Origin: Streptomyces daqingensis | Lineage (GTDB): Bacteria; Actinomycetota; Actinomycetes; Streptomycetales; Streptomycetaceae | DNA length: 64,000 nucleotides | Assembly (NCBI RefSeq): GCF_014645895.1 | Contig: NZ_BMMP01000003.1 | Location: forward strand, 351,949 to 415,948 | Reading direction: 5' to 3' | In this document: piece by piece, positions 16,753 through 25,180 of the stretch | Position numbering within the stretch: the first letter of the stretch is position 1 | Layout of the letters: every line of letters begins with the position of its first letter | Notes under the pieces: generated by a model | What the model was told of the DNA's origin: nothing | Seen by the model: the letters and a program-made list of their open reading frames with translations, nothing else | Databases searched by the model: none | Program-made: the position numbers and the translations under genes

Positions 16753-18247
16753 GCATGAGCGTAGCAGCGTCGCTGAACTGGCGAAAACTCTCCGTGCGGA
16801 TCTGAACCGCTACTTGCCAGGTGAGAAGCTGCCGTCGAGCCGGGAGCTCGTCGAGGCTCATCGCGTGAGTCCCGTGACCGTCTCCCGCGCACTCGCCCGC
16901 CTCGCCGCCGAAGGGCTCGTCGTCACCCGCCCCGGCGCCGGGGCCTTCCGTGCGGAGTCGCGGACGGCGCCGGCGGTGAAGGGCGACACCTCCTGGCAGG
17001 AGGTCGCGCTCAGCGCGGACGCCTCCGCCGACCAGGTGCCGCGCAGCGTGGACGCCGGGGGAGTGCTGGCGACGCTGGCGGTGCCGCCCTCCGGCGCCGT
17101 CGAACTCAGCGGCGGGTACCTGCCCGCGAACCTGCGCCCCGAGCGCGCGCTGTCGGCGGCGCTCGCGAGGGCGGGGAGGCGCCCCGGGGCGTGGTCCCGG
17201 CCGCCGGTGGAGGGTGTCGAGGAGCTGCGGGACTGGTTCGCGAGGGACATCGGCGGCCCCTCGGGAAGCGTCTCGGCCGCGGACGTGCTCGTCACCTCGG
17301 CCGGCCAGAGCGCCATCACGACCGCCCTGCGCGGGCTCGCGGCACCCGGGGCGGCGATCCTCGTGGAGTCCCCGACCTACCCGGGGCTGCTCGCGGCGGC
17401 GCGGGCCTCCGGGCTGCGGCCCGTTCCCGTGCCCGTCGACGCGGACGGGGTCCGGCCGGAGCTGCTCGCCGAGGCGTTCCGCGCCAGCGGAGCGCGCGTC
17501 TTCGTCTGCCAGCCCCTCTTCCAGAACCCCACCGGCGCCGTACTGGCGGCAGAGCGGAGGGAGGCCGTCCTCGCGGCCGCCGCGCAGGTCGGGGCATTCG
17601 TCGTCGAGGACGACTTCGCCCGCTGCCTCGCCCACGAGGACGCCGGCCCGCTGCCGCCCCCGCTGTGCTCGGAGGACGCGGACGGCCGGGTCGTCCATCT
17701 GCGCTCCCTGACGAAGATCACGTCGCCGAGCCTGCGCGTGGGGGCGCTCGCGGCGCGCGGGCCGGTGCTGGAGCGGCTGCGGGCCGTGCAGACAGTGGAC
17801 AGCTTCTTCGTCTCGAGGCCGTTGCAGGAGGCCGCGCTCGAACTCGTCGGAGCGCCCGCCTGGCAGCGTCATCTGCGCACGGTGGCGGGGGAGTTGAGGA
17901 GCAGACGGGAGGTCATGCTCACGGCGCTGGCCCGCCGGCTGCCCGACCTGGTGCCCGTCCGTGCCCCCCGCGGCGGCTTCCATCTCTGGGCGCGCCTGCC
18001 CGCCGGCACGGGCGAGGCGGCGCTCGTGGGTGCCGCGCTGCGGGCCGGGGTGTCCGTCGCCGCTGGACGCCCGTACTTCCCCGCCGAATCACCGGCGCCG
18101 CATCTGCGGATCAGCTTCGCACCGGCGAGCGGAGAGGCCGACCTGGTGGAGGGCGTACGGCGGCTGCGCGACGCTTTCGAGGAGACTGGCGGCCGCAGTG
18201 CGTCACCGTCCGGAAGCGGTGCGGCCGGCCCGGCCGCGCGGGAGTGA
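16751..18247 (+). CDS. MocR-type regulator (GntR HTH plus PLP aminotransferase-like domain)
   Basis: A 498-residue protein. Residues about 8-72 form a GntR winged helix (LPSSRELVEAHRVSPVTVSRALARLAAEGL). The rest is an aminotransferase class-I fold with the conserved FQNPTG motif and the PLP-lysine context SLTKITSPSLRVG. MocR regulators sense PLP or amino compounds. The ATG at 16751 has no ribosome binding site but follows an AT-rich element by about 12 bases, suggesting leaderless translation. The divergent neighbour is the EamA transporter, its likely target. Confidence 0.9.
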   Translation: MHERSSVAELAKTLRADLNRYLPGEKLPSSRELVEAHRVSPVTVSRALARLAAEGLVVTRPGAGAFRAESRTAPAVKGDTSWQEVALSADASADQVPRSVDAGGVLATLAVPPSGAVELSGGYLPANLRPERALSAALARAGRRPGAWSRPPVEGVEELRDWFARDIGGPSGSVSAADVLVTSAGQSAITTALRGLAAPGAAILVESPTYPGLLAAARASGLRPVPVPVDADGVRPELLAEAFRASGARVFVCQPLFQNPTGAVLAAERREAVLAAAAQVGAFVVEDDFARCLAHEDAGPLPPPLCSEDADGRVVHLRSLTKITSPSLRVGALAARGPVLERLRAVQTVDSFFVSRPLQEAALELVGAPAWQRHLRTVAGELRSRREVMLTALARRLPDLVPVRAPRGGFHLWARLPAGTGEAALVGAALRAGVSVAAGRPYFPAESPAPHLRISFAPASGEADLVEGVRRLRDAFEETGGRSASPSGSGAAGPAARE

Positions 18248-18334
18248 AGCACCCATCTGCCTGGGCGCTTCCTTCCCCGTACGACCCCTTCCTCGCGGTG
18301 CCTCGGGACGGCAGCCCCGCGGCCGGCTGCGAGG

Positions 18335-19120
18335 TCACCGGCCGAGCCAGCCGCCGTCCACGGGGAGCACGACGCCGTGCACGTAGTCCGACGCCCGCGA
18401 GGCGAGGAAGACGGTGGCGCCGGCGAGGTCCTGGGGCCGGCCCCAGCGGCCCGCGGGGATGCGGTCGGAGATCGCGGTGCTGCGGTCGGCGTCCTCGTAC
18501 AGCGCCTTGGTGTTGTCGGTGACGATGTAGCCGGGCGCGATCGCGTTGACCGAGACGCCGGACGCCGCCCACTCGTTGGCGAGGGCCTTGGTGAGTCCGG
18601 CGATTCCGGACTTGGCGGCGGCGTAGGCCGGGACGAAGACGCCGCCCTGGAAGCTGAGCAGCGAGGCCGTGAAGACGATCTTCCCCCGGCCCCGTTCCAC
18701 CATGCGCCTGCCGAGTTCACGGCTGAGCACGAACTGGCTGTTCAGGTCGACCTGGACGACGTGGTCCCACGCCTCGTCCGGGTATTCGGCAGCAGGGTGG
18801 CGGGCGATCGTCCCGGCGTTGTTGACGAGGATGTCGACGGGACCGTGGTCCCTCTCCACGTCCTCGGCGAAGCGTGCGACGGCCTGCCGGTCGGCGAAGT
18901 CGACGCGGTAGCCGCTGAAGGCGCGGCCGTGCCGGGTGACCGCGTGCTCCACGTCGCTGCCGTGGGCTTCGAGCCGGGCGCTGGCACCGACGATGTCGGC
19001 TCCGGCCTCCGCGAGGGCCTCGGCCATGGCGAGGCCGATGCCGCGGCGGCATCCGGTGACGACGGCACGGCAGCCGGACAGGTCGAACAGCTGAGAAACG
19101 GCGGGCGGGAGGGACGGCAC
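18335..19120 (-). CDS. SDR family oxidoreductase (KduD-like sugar/sugar-acid dehydrogenase)
   Basis: A 261-residue short-chain dehydrogenase with the nucleotide-binding TGCRRGIG motif near residue 21, NNAG, catalytic Ser in FTASLLS, and the YAAAK catalytic pair. It resembles 2-dehydro-3-deoxy-gluconate 5-dehydrogenase and gluconate 5-dehydrogenase types. The GTG at 19120 is chosen because AAGGAGAG lies at proper spacing. It is the last gene of a minus-strand catabolic operon with a zinc dehydrogenase, an MFS transporter and an enolase-superfamily dehydratase. The open frame extends further upstream into the dehydrogenase gene but without coding support. Confidence 0.88.
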   Translation of the reverse strand: MPSLPPAVSQLFDLSGCRAVVTGCRRGIGLAMAEALAEAGADIVGASARLEAHGSDVEHAVTRHGRAFSGYRVDFADRQAVARFAEDVERDHGPVDILVNNAGTIARHPAAEYPDEAWDHVVQVDLNSQFVLSRELGRRMVERGRGKIVFTASLLSFQGGVFVPAYAAAKSGIAGLTKALANEWAASGVSVNAIAPGYIVTDNTKALYEDADRSTAISDRIPAGRWGRPQDLAGATVFLASRASDYVHGVVLPVDGGWLGR

Positions 19121-19191
19121 AGTGAACTCTCCTTCTCTTGCGGGGTGTTGCCGGTTTCGCGTGGGGTGCGGGTAGGGCGGAGCGGTGCCGG

Positions 19192-20229
19192 TCAGGCGCC
19201 CGAAGCGGTGCAGTCGACGAGCACCTTCATCTCGCCCGCGCCGCCGCCCTCCAGCGCCGCGAAGCCCGAGGCCGCCTCGGCCAGCGGGACGACGGTGGAG
19301 ATCAACCGGGCCGCCGGGACGGCTTCTTCGGCGACCAGCTCCACGGCGCGCTCGAAGTCGGAGCGGTCGTAGAGGCGGGCGCCGACGAGGGTCAGCTCCC
19401 GCCAGAAGAAGCGGTGCAGGTCGACGGTGCGAGGCCGGCCGTGGATGGCCACCAGCACCAGCCGTCCGCGTACGGACAGCGCCTCCACCGCGGTGGTCAT
19501 GCCGTCGGCCGCGCCGGAGACCTCGAAGGCGACGTCCGCACCGGCGCCGCCGCTCCACTCCTGGACGCGGGCGGCCACGTCGCCCGCCGCGTCGACGGTG
19601 CGCAGGCCCAGCTCCGCGGCGAACGCCCGGCGTCGCGGGTCGAGTTCGGCGAGGAGCACGTCGGCGCCCGCACCGGCGGCCACCGACGCGATGAGCAGCC
19701 CGACCGGCCCGCCTCCGACGACCAGGACCTTCTCCCCGGCGGCGACCCCGCCCCGTCGCACGTCGTGCACCGCCACGGCGGTGGGCTCGACCAGAGCTGC
19801 CCGGTCCAGCGGCAGGTCCCGCGGGAGGCGGACGAGGAGTCCGGCCGGGACGGTCCACCGGCCGCGCAGCGAGCCGGGCGAGTCGATGCCGACGAAGTCG
19901 AGCCGGTGGCAGATGTGGCTGTTCCCCGCGTGGCAGGCCGGGCAGTCGCCGCACCAGCGCAGCGGCATCACGGTGACGGCGTCCCCGGGCGCCCAGCCCT
20001 CGACGCCCTCGCCCGTCGCGGAGATCCGCCCGGACATCTCGTGCCCGATGATCGCCGGCAGGGCGACCCGGGAGTCCATGTCGCCGTGGAATATGTGCAG
20101 GTCGGTGCCGCAGATGCCGGTGTAGGCGACGTCGACGGTGACTTCACCCGGGCCGGGCGCCGCCACCGGGGCCTCGCCCGCGGTGACGGTGCGCCCGCCG
20201 GTGTAGAAGGCGGCAGTGGTGTGGGTCAT
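19192..20229 (-). CDS. Zinc-dependent alcohol/polyol dehydrogenase (MDR family)
   Basis: A 345-residue medium-chain dehydrogenase. The catalytic zinc site includes C-G-T-D-L-H (about residue 40) and GHE (about 63). The structural zinc site is the cluster CGDCPACHAGNSHIC. A Rossmann motif VVGGGPVGLL lies near 170. Relatives oxidise sugar alcohols or sugar acids such as L-threonine, L-gulonate or L-galactonate. The gene is 71 bases upstream of the SDR gene and 141 bases downstream of the MFS gene on the same strand, so all act in one pathway. The precise substrate is unknown. Confidence 0.9.
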   Translation of the reverse strand: MTHTTAAFYTGGRTVTAGEAPVAAPGPGEVTVDVAYTGICGTDLHIFHGDMDSRVALPAIIGHEMSGRISATGEGVEGWAPGDAVTVMPLRWCGDCPACHAGNSHICHRLDFVGIDSPGSLRGRWTVPAGLLVRLPRDLPLDRAALVEPTAVAVHDVRRGGVAAGEKVLVVGGGPVGLLIASVAAGAGADVLLAELDPRRRAFAAELGLRTVDAAGDVAARVQEWSGGAGADVAFEVSGAADGMTTAVEALSVRGRLVLVAIHGRPRTVDLHRFFWRELTLVGARLYDRSDFERAVELVAEEAVPAARLISTVVPLAEAASGFAALEGGGAGEMKVLVDCTASGA

Positions 20230-20370
20230 GAGGGTTCGCTCGCTTCCGCTCAGGCGTGTGCAGGTGGGGTCGGTCGTGTGACAGCGGCGGTCGTCCGGCG
20301 GGCCCGGTCCGGCACGGTGCGCCGGACCGGGGCGGGGCCTGCTGACGGACGGGAGATGTGCCGCGCGGCG

Positions 20371-21675
20371 CTACCGCGCCGGAGCCGGGCGGCGTACCAC
20401 GGCGAGCACTACGGCTCCGAGCACCGCCAGTCCGGCCGCAAGGGAGAACGCGGCGTTCCAGGAACCCAGGTCCTCGACGAGGAAGCCGGTGGCGGCGGGG
20501 GCGAGGATCGCGGCGAGATTGGCGCAGAAGTGCACGAATCCACTGACAGCGCCGACCCGCGCCGGGTGGACGCACTCCTGCACCAGCGCCCAGAACTGGG
20601 CGTTGCTCGTGTAGAGCAGGAGCATCGTGACGGTGAACAGGCCCACGGCCAGCACCGTGCCGGCAACCGAGGTGAGCGCGAAGCACAGCAGCCCGCTGAC
20701 CGAGAGGCCCAGGATCGCGGCCCATTTGCGCACCGTGTAGGGAGCGTTGAGGCGCTTGGCGAGGCGGTCGGAGACGATGCCGCCGAGTGCTGTGCCCACG
20801 GCGCCCGCGATCCAGGGCAGCGAGCCGGCCCACGCCAGCTCCTCCAGTTCGATGCCGCGCTCCTCCACCAGGTAGGTGGGGTACCAGGACAGGAAGAGGA
20901 AGGTGATCCAGTTGAATCCGAAGAAGGCCAGCGCGGCGGCCAGCACAGCGGGGCGGCGCAGGTAGTAGCCGACAGAAGGCGCCTCGGCGGAGGCGTCGTC
21001 CGGGCGGGCCAGTTCGCCGCCGGCGATGTGGTCCAGTTCCTTCTGACGCACCGACGGGTGTTGTTCGGGCCGGTCGCGTACGACCCACCACCACAGCCCC
21101 GCAACCAGCACGCCGACGGCCCCGAGCACCAGGAACGGCACCCGCCAGTTGTTGCCGCTCCAGACCAGCAGGCCCGCCACCACGGGAGTGCCGATGGCCG
21201 CGCCCAGCGGGTTGGCGGCGAAGGAGAGACCCACGGCGGTGGCGTACTCGCGGCGTGGGAACCAGTTGCTCATCGTCCGCGCGGTCACCGAACCCTGCGG
21301 GCCCTCGCCGAGGCCGAACAGGAGGCGCTGCAGCAGGAAGGTCACAGTGTTGAAGCACAGTGCGGCCGCAGCGGTGAACAGAGACCACCAGACCACCGCG
21401 GCCGTCATCACCTTGCGCGGCCCGTACCGGTCGGCGAGTGCGCCGCCGAAGAAGGCTGCCGGCGCGTAGGTGAAGGCGAAGGCGCTCATCAGAATGCCCA
21501 TGGTGCTCGGGCTGAAGCCGAACTCCTTGACGATGAAGGGTGCCGCGACCCCGAGGGCCGCACGATCTCCGTAGTTGACGATCAGCACCACGGCGTTGGC
21601 CGACAGGACCCTCCAGCGGACCCCGGGCCCGGTGCGCCCGGTGCGGGTCTCCTTCACTTCGGCGGGGGCGCTCAT
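20371..21675 (-). CDS. MFS transporter, anion:cation symporter type (sugar-acid uptake)
   Basis: A 434-residue, twelve-helix transporter. The motif DRAALGVAAPFIVKEFGFS in the first helix and loop and ALADRYGPRKVMTA after helix 2 are typical of the ACS family, which includes D-galactonate, glucarate and hexuronate carriers. The ATG at 21675 overlaps the stop of the upstream enolase-family gene (ATGA at 21672-21675), so uptake and dehydration are translationally coupled. Confidence 0.9.
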   Translation of the reverse strand: MSAPAEVKETRTGRTGPGVRWRVLSANAVVLIVNYGDRAALGVAAPFIVKEFGFSPSTMGILMSAFAFTYAPAAFFGGALADRYGPRKVMTAAVVWWSLFTAAAALCFNTVTFLLQRLLFGLGEGPQGSVTARTMSNWFPRREYATAVGLSFAANPLGAAIGTPVVAGLLVWSGNNWRVPFLVLGAVGVLVAGLWWWVVRDRPEQHPSVRQKELDHIAGGELARPDDASAEAPSVGYYLRRPAVLAAALAFFGFNWITFLFLSWYPTYLVEERGIELEELAWAGSLPWIAGAVGTALGGIVSDRLAKRLNAPYTVRKWAAILGLSVSGLLCFALTSVAGTVLAVGLFTVTMLLLYTSNAQFWALVQECVHPARVGAVSGFVHFCANLAAILAPAATGFLVEDLGSWNAAFSLAAGLAVLGAVVLAVVRRPAPAR

Positions 21676-22799
21676 GCTGTCACCGTCCCCGTCGTGCCGG
21701 GTGTGCGGATCGCCTGGAGCTTGTCGAAGTCCAAGTCCACGCCGTGGCCCGGACGTTCGGGCGCGATGACGTGACCGCCCGCCGAATCGTCCGGCAGGAG
21801 CGGCGGATTGAGCATGTAGGCGTCGAGGCCGAAGCCGTGCGCCTCCATGTAGCTGCGGTGGGGGGCCGCGGCGAGCGCGTGGACGGTCAGCTCGTGCACA
21901 CCGTGCGAGGTGACCGGCAGATTGGCCGCCTCGGCGAGGGCGCAGATCTTGCGGAAGACGGTGTAGCCGCCGCAGTTGCTCACGTCCGGTTCGGGGAAGG
22001 TGACGCCGCCCGCGGCGATCATCTGCTGGAACTCGTAGAGCGTGTGTAGGTTCTCGCCGGTGGCGACGGGCTGCCCGCCCTGGCTGACGATGCGGGCGTG
22101 GCCGGCCACGTCGTCGGGGATGGTGGGCTCCTCGATCCACACCAGATCGAACGGCGCGAGGGCGCGCGCGGCCCGCAGCGCCTCGTCGGCTGACCACCGC
22201 ATGTTGGCGTCCACCATCAGCGGGAAGTCCTCGCCGAGGTGCTCGCGCATGGCCGCGACGCGCTGGACGTCGTCGCGGAGACGAGGACGGCCGACCTTCA
22301 TCTTGATCGCCCGGAAGCCCTGTTTCCGGAAGTCGTCGGCCTGCTCCAGCAGCCGGGCCACGGGCAGCTCCAGATCGATGCCGCCGGCGTAGACCGGCAC
22401 GGCCGGGTCGTACCCGCCGAAGAGCCGCCACAGCGGCAGTCCCGCCTTCCGGCCCTTCAGGTCCCACAGGGCGATGTCGAGTGCGGAGATCGCGGAGGTG
22501 GCGTGGCCGCCGCGTCCGCCGTAGTGCAGCGTCCACCACATCTTCTGCCAGCACGCCTCGACCGCGTCGGCCTCCTGGCCGGTCAGCACGGGGGCGAGAT
22601 CGCGTTCGATCATGGCGTGCACGGCGGAGCCGCCGTGGTTGACGGTGTAGGTGTAGCCGAGGCCTTCGGCGCCGTCGGCGTCCTGCACGCGGACGGTGAT
22701 CAGCTCGAAGTCGCTCATGGCACCGTGCGTGCTGTCCGTCAGAACAGCCGGGAGCGGTACCCGGTACAGACCGGTGTGTACGGCGTCGATTCTCGCCAT
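21672..22799 (-). CDS. Enolase-superfamily (mandelate racemase type) sugar-acid dehydratase
   Basis: A 375-residue protein with the MR/MLE catalytic layout: K-M-K in FRAIKMKVG, metal ligands in MVDANMRW, WIEEP and TGEN, and a catalytic His in SHGVHE. The K-x-K plus His arrangement fits acid-sugar dehydratases such as galactarate/talarate or related aldonate dehydratases. It is first in the operon and is followed by an ACS-type transporter and two dehydrogenases, giving a route from imported sugar acid through a 2-keto-3-deoxy acid. The substrate cannot be assigned from sequence alone. Confidence 0.88.
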   Translation of the reverse strand: MARIDAVHTGLYRVPLPAVLTDSTHGAMSDFELITVRVQDADGAEGLGYTYTVNHGGSAVHAMIERDLAPVLTGQEADAVEACWQKMWWTLHYGGRGGHATSAISALDIALWDLKGRKAGLPLWRLFGGYDPAVPVYAGGIDLELPVARLLEQADDFRKQGFRAIKMKVGRPRLRDDVQRVAAMREHLGEDFPLMVDANMRWSADEALRAARALAPFDLVWIEEPTIPDDVAGHARIVSQGGQPVATGENLHTLYEFQQMIAAGGVTFPEPDVSNCGGYTVFRKICALAEAANLPVTSHGVHELTVHALAAAPHRSYMEAHGFGLDAYMLNPPLLPDDSAGGHVIAPERPGHGVDLDFDKLQAIRTPGTTGTVTA

Positions 22800-22886
22800 C
22801 GAGACCTCCTCAGGGACGAGCGCGGCGGGGGAGGAGTCCTTGCCGAAGCAGTCGCGGCCGCACGCCAGGGACTCGTGTCCGGCTGA

Positions 22887-22898
22887 AAAACCGGTTTT
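22887..22898. promoter_or_regulatory. LacI-type operator upstream of the sugar-acid operon
   Basis: AAAACCGGTTTT is a perfect 12-bp palindrome with the central CG of LacI/GalR operators, 88 bases upstream of the dehydratase start. A second, near-identical site lies at 22978. The sites are probably bound by the divergent LacI protein to repress the catabolic operon. Confidence 0.75.
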
Positions 22899-22977
22899 CT
22901 TCGGAGGGACGCTACGCCTGGCCGTCCGTCCCGTGTCAAGGGGTTCCGCATGAGTAGTCCGTCGGGACGCCGCAGGA

Positions 22978-22991
22978 GAACACCGGTTTTC
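22978..22991. promoter_or_regulatory. LacI-type operator in the lacI-like gene promoter
   Basis: GAACACCGGTTTTC is a 14-bp palindrome with one mismatch pair and shares the ACCGGTTTT core with the site at 22887. It sits just upstream of a TAGGCT -10-like hexamer (23001-23006) for the rightward gene, which suggests autorepression. Confidence 0.7.
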
Positions 22992-23055
22992 CGCGCGCGG
23001 TAGGCTCTGGGGCCGGGAGACGGGGAAGAGTCAACAGCGGGCGGTGGAAGGCGAA

Positions 23056-24093
23056 GTGGTGGAGCGAGCCGGGGTACGTGCGGACCGGGTACGGCTCGTC
23101 GACGTCGCCGAGCGCGCGGGTGTGACCAAGTCCGTGGCGTCCCGCGTCCTCAACGGCGACCCGACGCTCTCCGCCCGCGAGGAGACCCGGCAGCGCGTCC
23201 GGGACGCCGCCTCGGCGCTCGGCTACCAGCCCCACGCCGGCGCCCGCGCGCTGGCCCGCGCCCAGGCCCGCGCGATCGCGCTGCTGATCCCCGATCTGAC
23301 CAACCCGGTGTTCTCCCGGATCATCCGCGGCGCCTACCAGCGCGCCCTTGAACTGGGCTACGTCGTCCTCCTCGTCGAGGACGGCCCCGAACGCAAGGCC
23401 GGCGAGATGCTGCTCGACCTGATCAGCTCCGGCCGCGTCGACGGCCTGCTCATCGCTTCGGCCCGCTCAGGCGGACGGTGGCTGCGGGGCACCGCGCTCG
23501 CGTCCGTGCCGCACGTCTTCGTCAACCGCGAGGTGCGCGGCAGCAAGCGCAACGTCACCACCGACCTGGCAGGGGGCAGCGCCGTCGCCGTGCGCCATCT
23601 CGCCGACCACGGCCACCGGCACATCGGCCACATCGCCGGCCCCGAACGGGTCGCCTCGTCGACGGCACGGCAGCGCGGCTTCCTCGCCGAGGCGAAGCGC
23701 CTCGGCCTCGCCGCGGCGCCCGTCGCGCACGGCACCTTCAGCGAGGAGGGCGGGGCGAAGGCGGCGACGTCCCTCCTCGGCGAGCACCCGGAACTCACCG
23801 CGCTCTACGTGAGCACCCTCGGCCAGGCCATCGGGGTCCTGCACGCCGCACGGGCCGCGGGCCGCAGCGTCCCCGGCGACCTCTCGGTGCTCACCTACGA
23901 CGAGCTGCCGATGGCCGCCTACCTCGAACCGCCTCTCACGACCCTCGCCATGCCGCTGCAGGAGGTCGGCGCCACGGCGGTCGACGCCCTCCTGGAGCAG
24001 CTGGAGGGCAAGCCGCCGCGCGACTTCCGCGTTCCGGCCGAGCCCCGGGTCATCACCCGCGCTTCGGTGGGGCCGCCGCCCTCACGGGACTGA
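23056..24093 (+). CDS. LacI family transcriptional repressor
   Basis: About 345 residues. The N-terminal helix-turn-helix is VRLVDVAERAGVTKSVASRVLNG, followed by the hinge region and a periplasmic-binding-like sugar domain (LLIPDLTNPVFSRIIRGA, and later LSVLTYDELPMAAYLEPPLTTLAMP). A GTG at 23044 gives four more residues, but the GTG pair at 23056/23059 follows a better GGAAGG site. It is divergent from the sugar-acid operon, with two matching operators between. The ligand is probably the substrate or an intermediate of that pathway. Confidence 0.88.
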   Translation: MVERAGVRADRVRLVDVAERAGVTKSVASRVLNGDPTLSAREETRQRVRDAASALGYQPHAGARALARAQARAIALLIPDLTNPVFSRIIRGAYQRALELGYVVLLVEDGPERKAGEMLLDLISSGRVDGLLIASARSGGRWLRGTALASVPHVFVNREVRGSKRNVTTDLAGGSAVAVRHLADHGHRHIGHIAGPERVASSTARQRGFLAEAKRLGLAAAPVAHGTFSEEGGAKAATSLLGEHPELTALYVSTLGQAIGVLHAARAAGRSVPGDLSVLTYDELPMAAYLEPPLTTLAMPLQEVGATAVDALLEQLEGKPPRDFRVPAEPRVITRASVGPPPSRD

Positions 24094-24128
24094 CCGGCCC
24101 TGTCCACAAGGAACGGCGTCGTCTGACG

Positions 24129-24572
24129 TCAGGGAGCTGACGGACCGTCCTCCCGCTTCCGGCGCCCCGCGCCGCGTGCGCTCACGCTCGCGAAGACGGC
24201 CGCGGGGGCCAGCAGGACGCTCATGAGGGCGGCGTTCCTGGTGCGCTTGCGGTCGCAGTCGGTGGCTATCTGCTCGTTCGCCTTCGCGCTGCCGCCTTCC
24301 TGCGCCGTCTCCAGCTTTCCGAGCACGTCGGAGTCGTCCGGGTCCATCGTGAAGGTGTAGCCGGCCCGGGTCCCGTCCAGATCCAGGTGGCCGTCGCCCC
24401 AGCCGATGGCGGCGAGGGACGCGCACTCGGCTTCCAGCTGGTACTCCGTGCTGCCGGAGGTCCCGGCGTACTCCACGTCCGGTCCGACGGTGAAGAGGAG
24501 GAGCGCTCCGAGCGCGAAGGCGGTGGAGAACCCAACGCACGTAAGGGTCCGGTTAGTTGCTCGGTCGGTCAT
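24129..24572 (-). CDS. Hypothetical two-helix membrane protein
   Basis: A 147-residue protein with hydrophobic helices near residues 12-30 (VGFSTAFALGALLLFTVG) and near 115-135 (AALMSVLLAPAAVFASVS). They flank an extracytoplasmic part with two cysteines (AECASL and ATDCDRK) that could form a disulfide. The ATG at 24572 is chosen as the first start near the hydrophobic segment. A reading to 24770 is Arg/Pro-rich and looks non-coding. No family was recognised. Confidence 0.65.
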   Translation of the reverse strand: MTDRATNRTLTCVGFSTAFALGALLLFTVGPDVEYAGTSGSTEYQLEAECASLAAIGWGDGHLDLDGTRAGYTFTMDPDDSDVLGKLETAQEGGSAKANEQIATDCDRKRTRNAALMSVLLAPAAVFASVSARGAGRRKREDGPSAP

Positions 24573-24715
24573 GGGGCAGGACCCTAGCCTGGCGAGCCGT
24601 CCCGCCTCCTGCGTACGAGACGCGGGGGAGGGGCGTCTCGGGAGCGACCGGGGACCAGTCCCGGGAAGCATCCGGGCCGGGGCGGCGCCCGGAGCGCGAC
24701 GTTCGGAGACAGCGC

Positions 24716-24751
24716 CGCGCCCGCCGCGGTCGTCACCTCGCGGCGGGCGCG
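24716..24751. terminator. 13-bp perfect hairpin downstream of the LPFR small-protein gene
   Basis: CGCGCCCGCCGCG and its exact complement are separated by 10 bases. It starts 60 bases beyond the stop of the minus-strand small gene at 24811, and upstream of the 24572 start, so it probably ends the small gene's transcript. Confidence 0.65.
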
Positions 24752-24810
24752 GTCGTTCCGTCCCCCACACGCCCGTCCGGTCCTGAACCGGACAGGTCTT
24801 CGCCGGGCCG

Positions 24811-24939
24811 TCAGTGGCGGCCGTGGGCGGTGTCGGAAGCGCCGCCGAAGAGCCTGGCCACGAGGCGGAAGGGCAGAGTCACGACGGTGGCCACGGCGCC
24901 GCCGATGGTCCGCAGCACGTCTGCAATCGCCTTCAGCAT
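24811..24939 (-). CDS. LPFR motif small protein
   Basis: A 42-residue protein, starting MLKAIADVLRTIGGAV and continuing with the motif VVTLPFRLVARLFGGAS and a polar tail. It is preceded by an excellent GGAGG five bases or so before the ATG. The amphipathic helix plus LPFR-x3-RLFGGAS motif matches a widely conserved family of tiny streptomycete proteins of unknown function. The small size explains why it is easily missed. The helix suggests membrane association. Confidence 0.8.
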   Translation of the reverse strand: MLKAIADVLRTIGGAVATVVTLPFRLVARLFGGASDTAHGRH

Positions 24940-25180
24940 GGTGAACCTCCGTTCCGGCCCGTCAGCGGGCCGGTGTGTTGCGATGTGTTCTGCCGTGGTC
25001 CCCGCTTGCCCCGCGTATCCGGGGGGAAACGGGGCGGATTTGATTCATTAGCGCTCGGGCCCGCAGGCCCCGGCCCGTCCCGCGCATCCCGGCATGGCGA
25101 CCGCTCACGGGGGTACGCGCGACGTCCCCGACGCTCCGGGAACACCGCGCTCAGCCCCCCACCGGCACAGAGGACGCACC

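Noticed and set aside
19121-19954. Upstream extension of the SDR gene as a fusion protein
   Set aside because: Out of frame with the zinc dehydrogenase it overlaps, with no conserved sequence; a GTG with good ribosome binding site lies at 19120.
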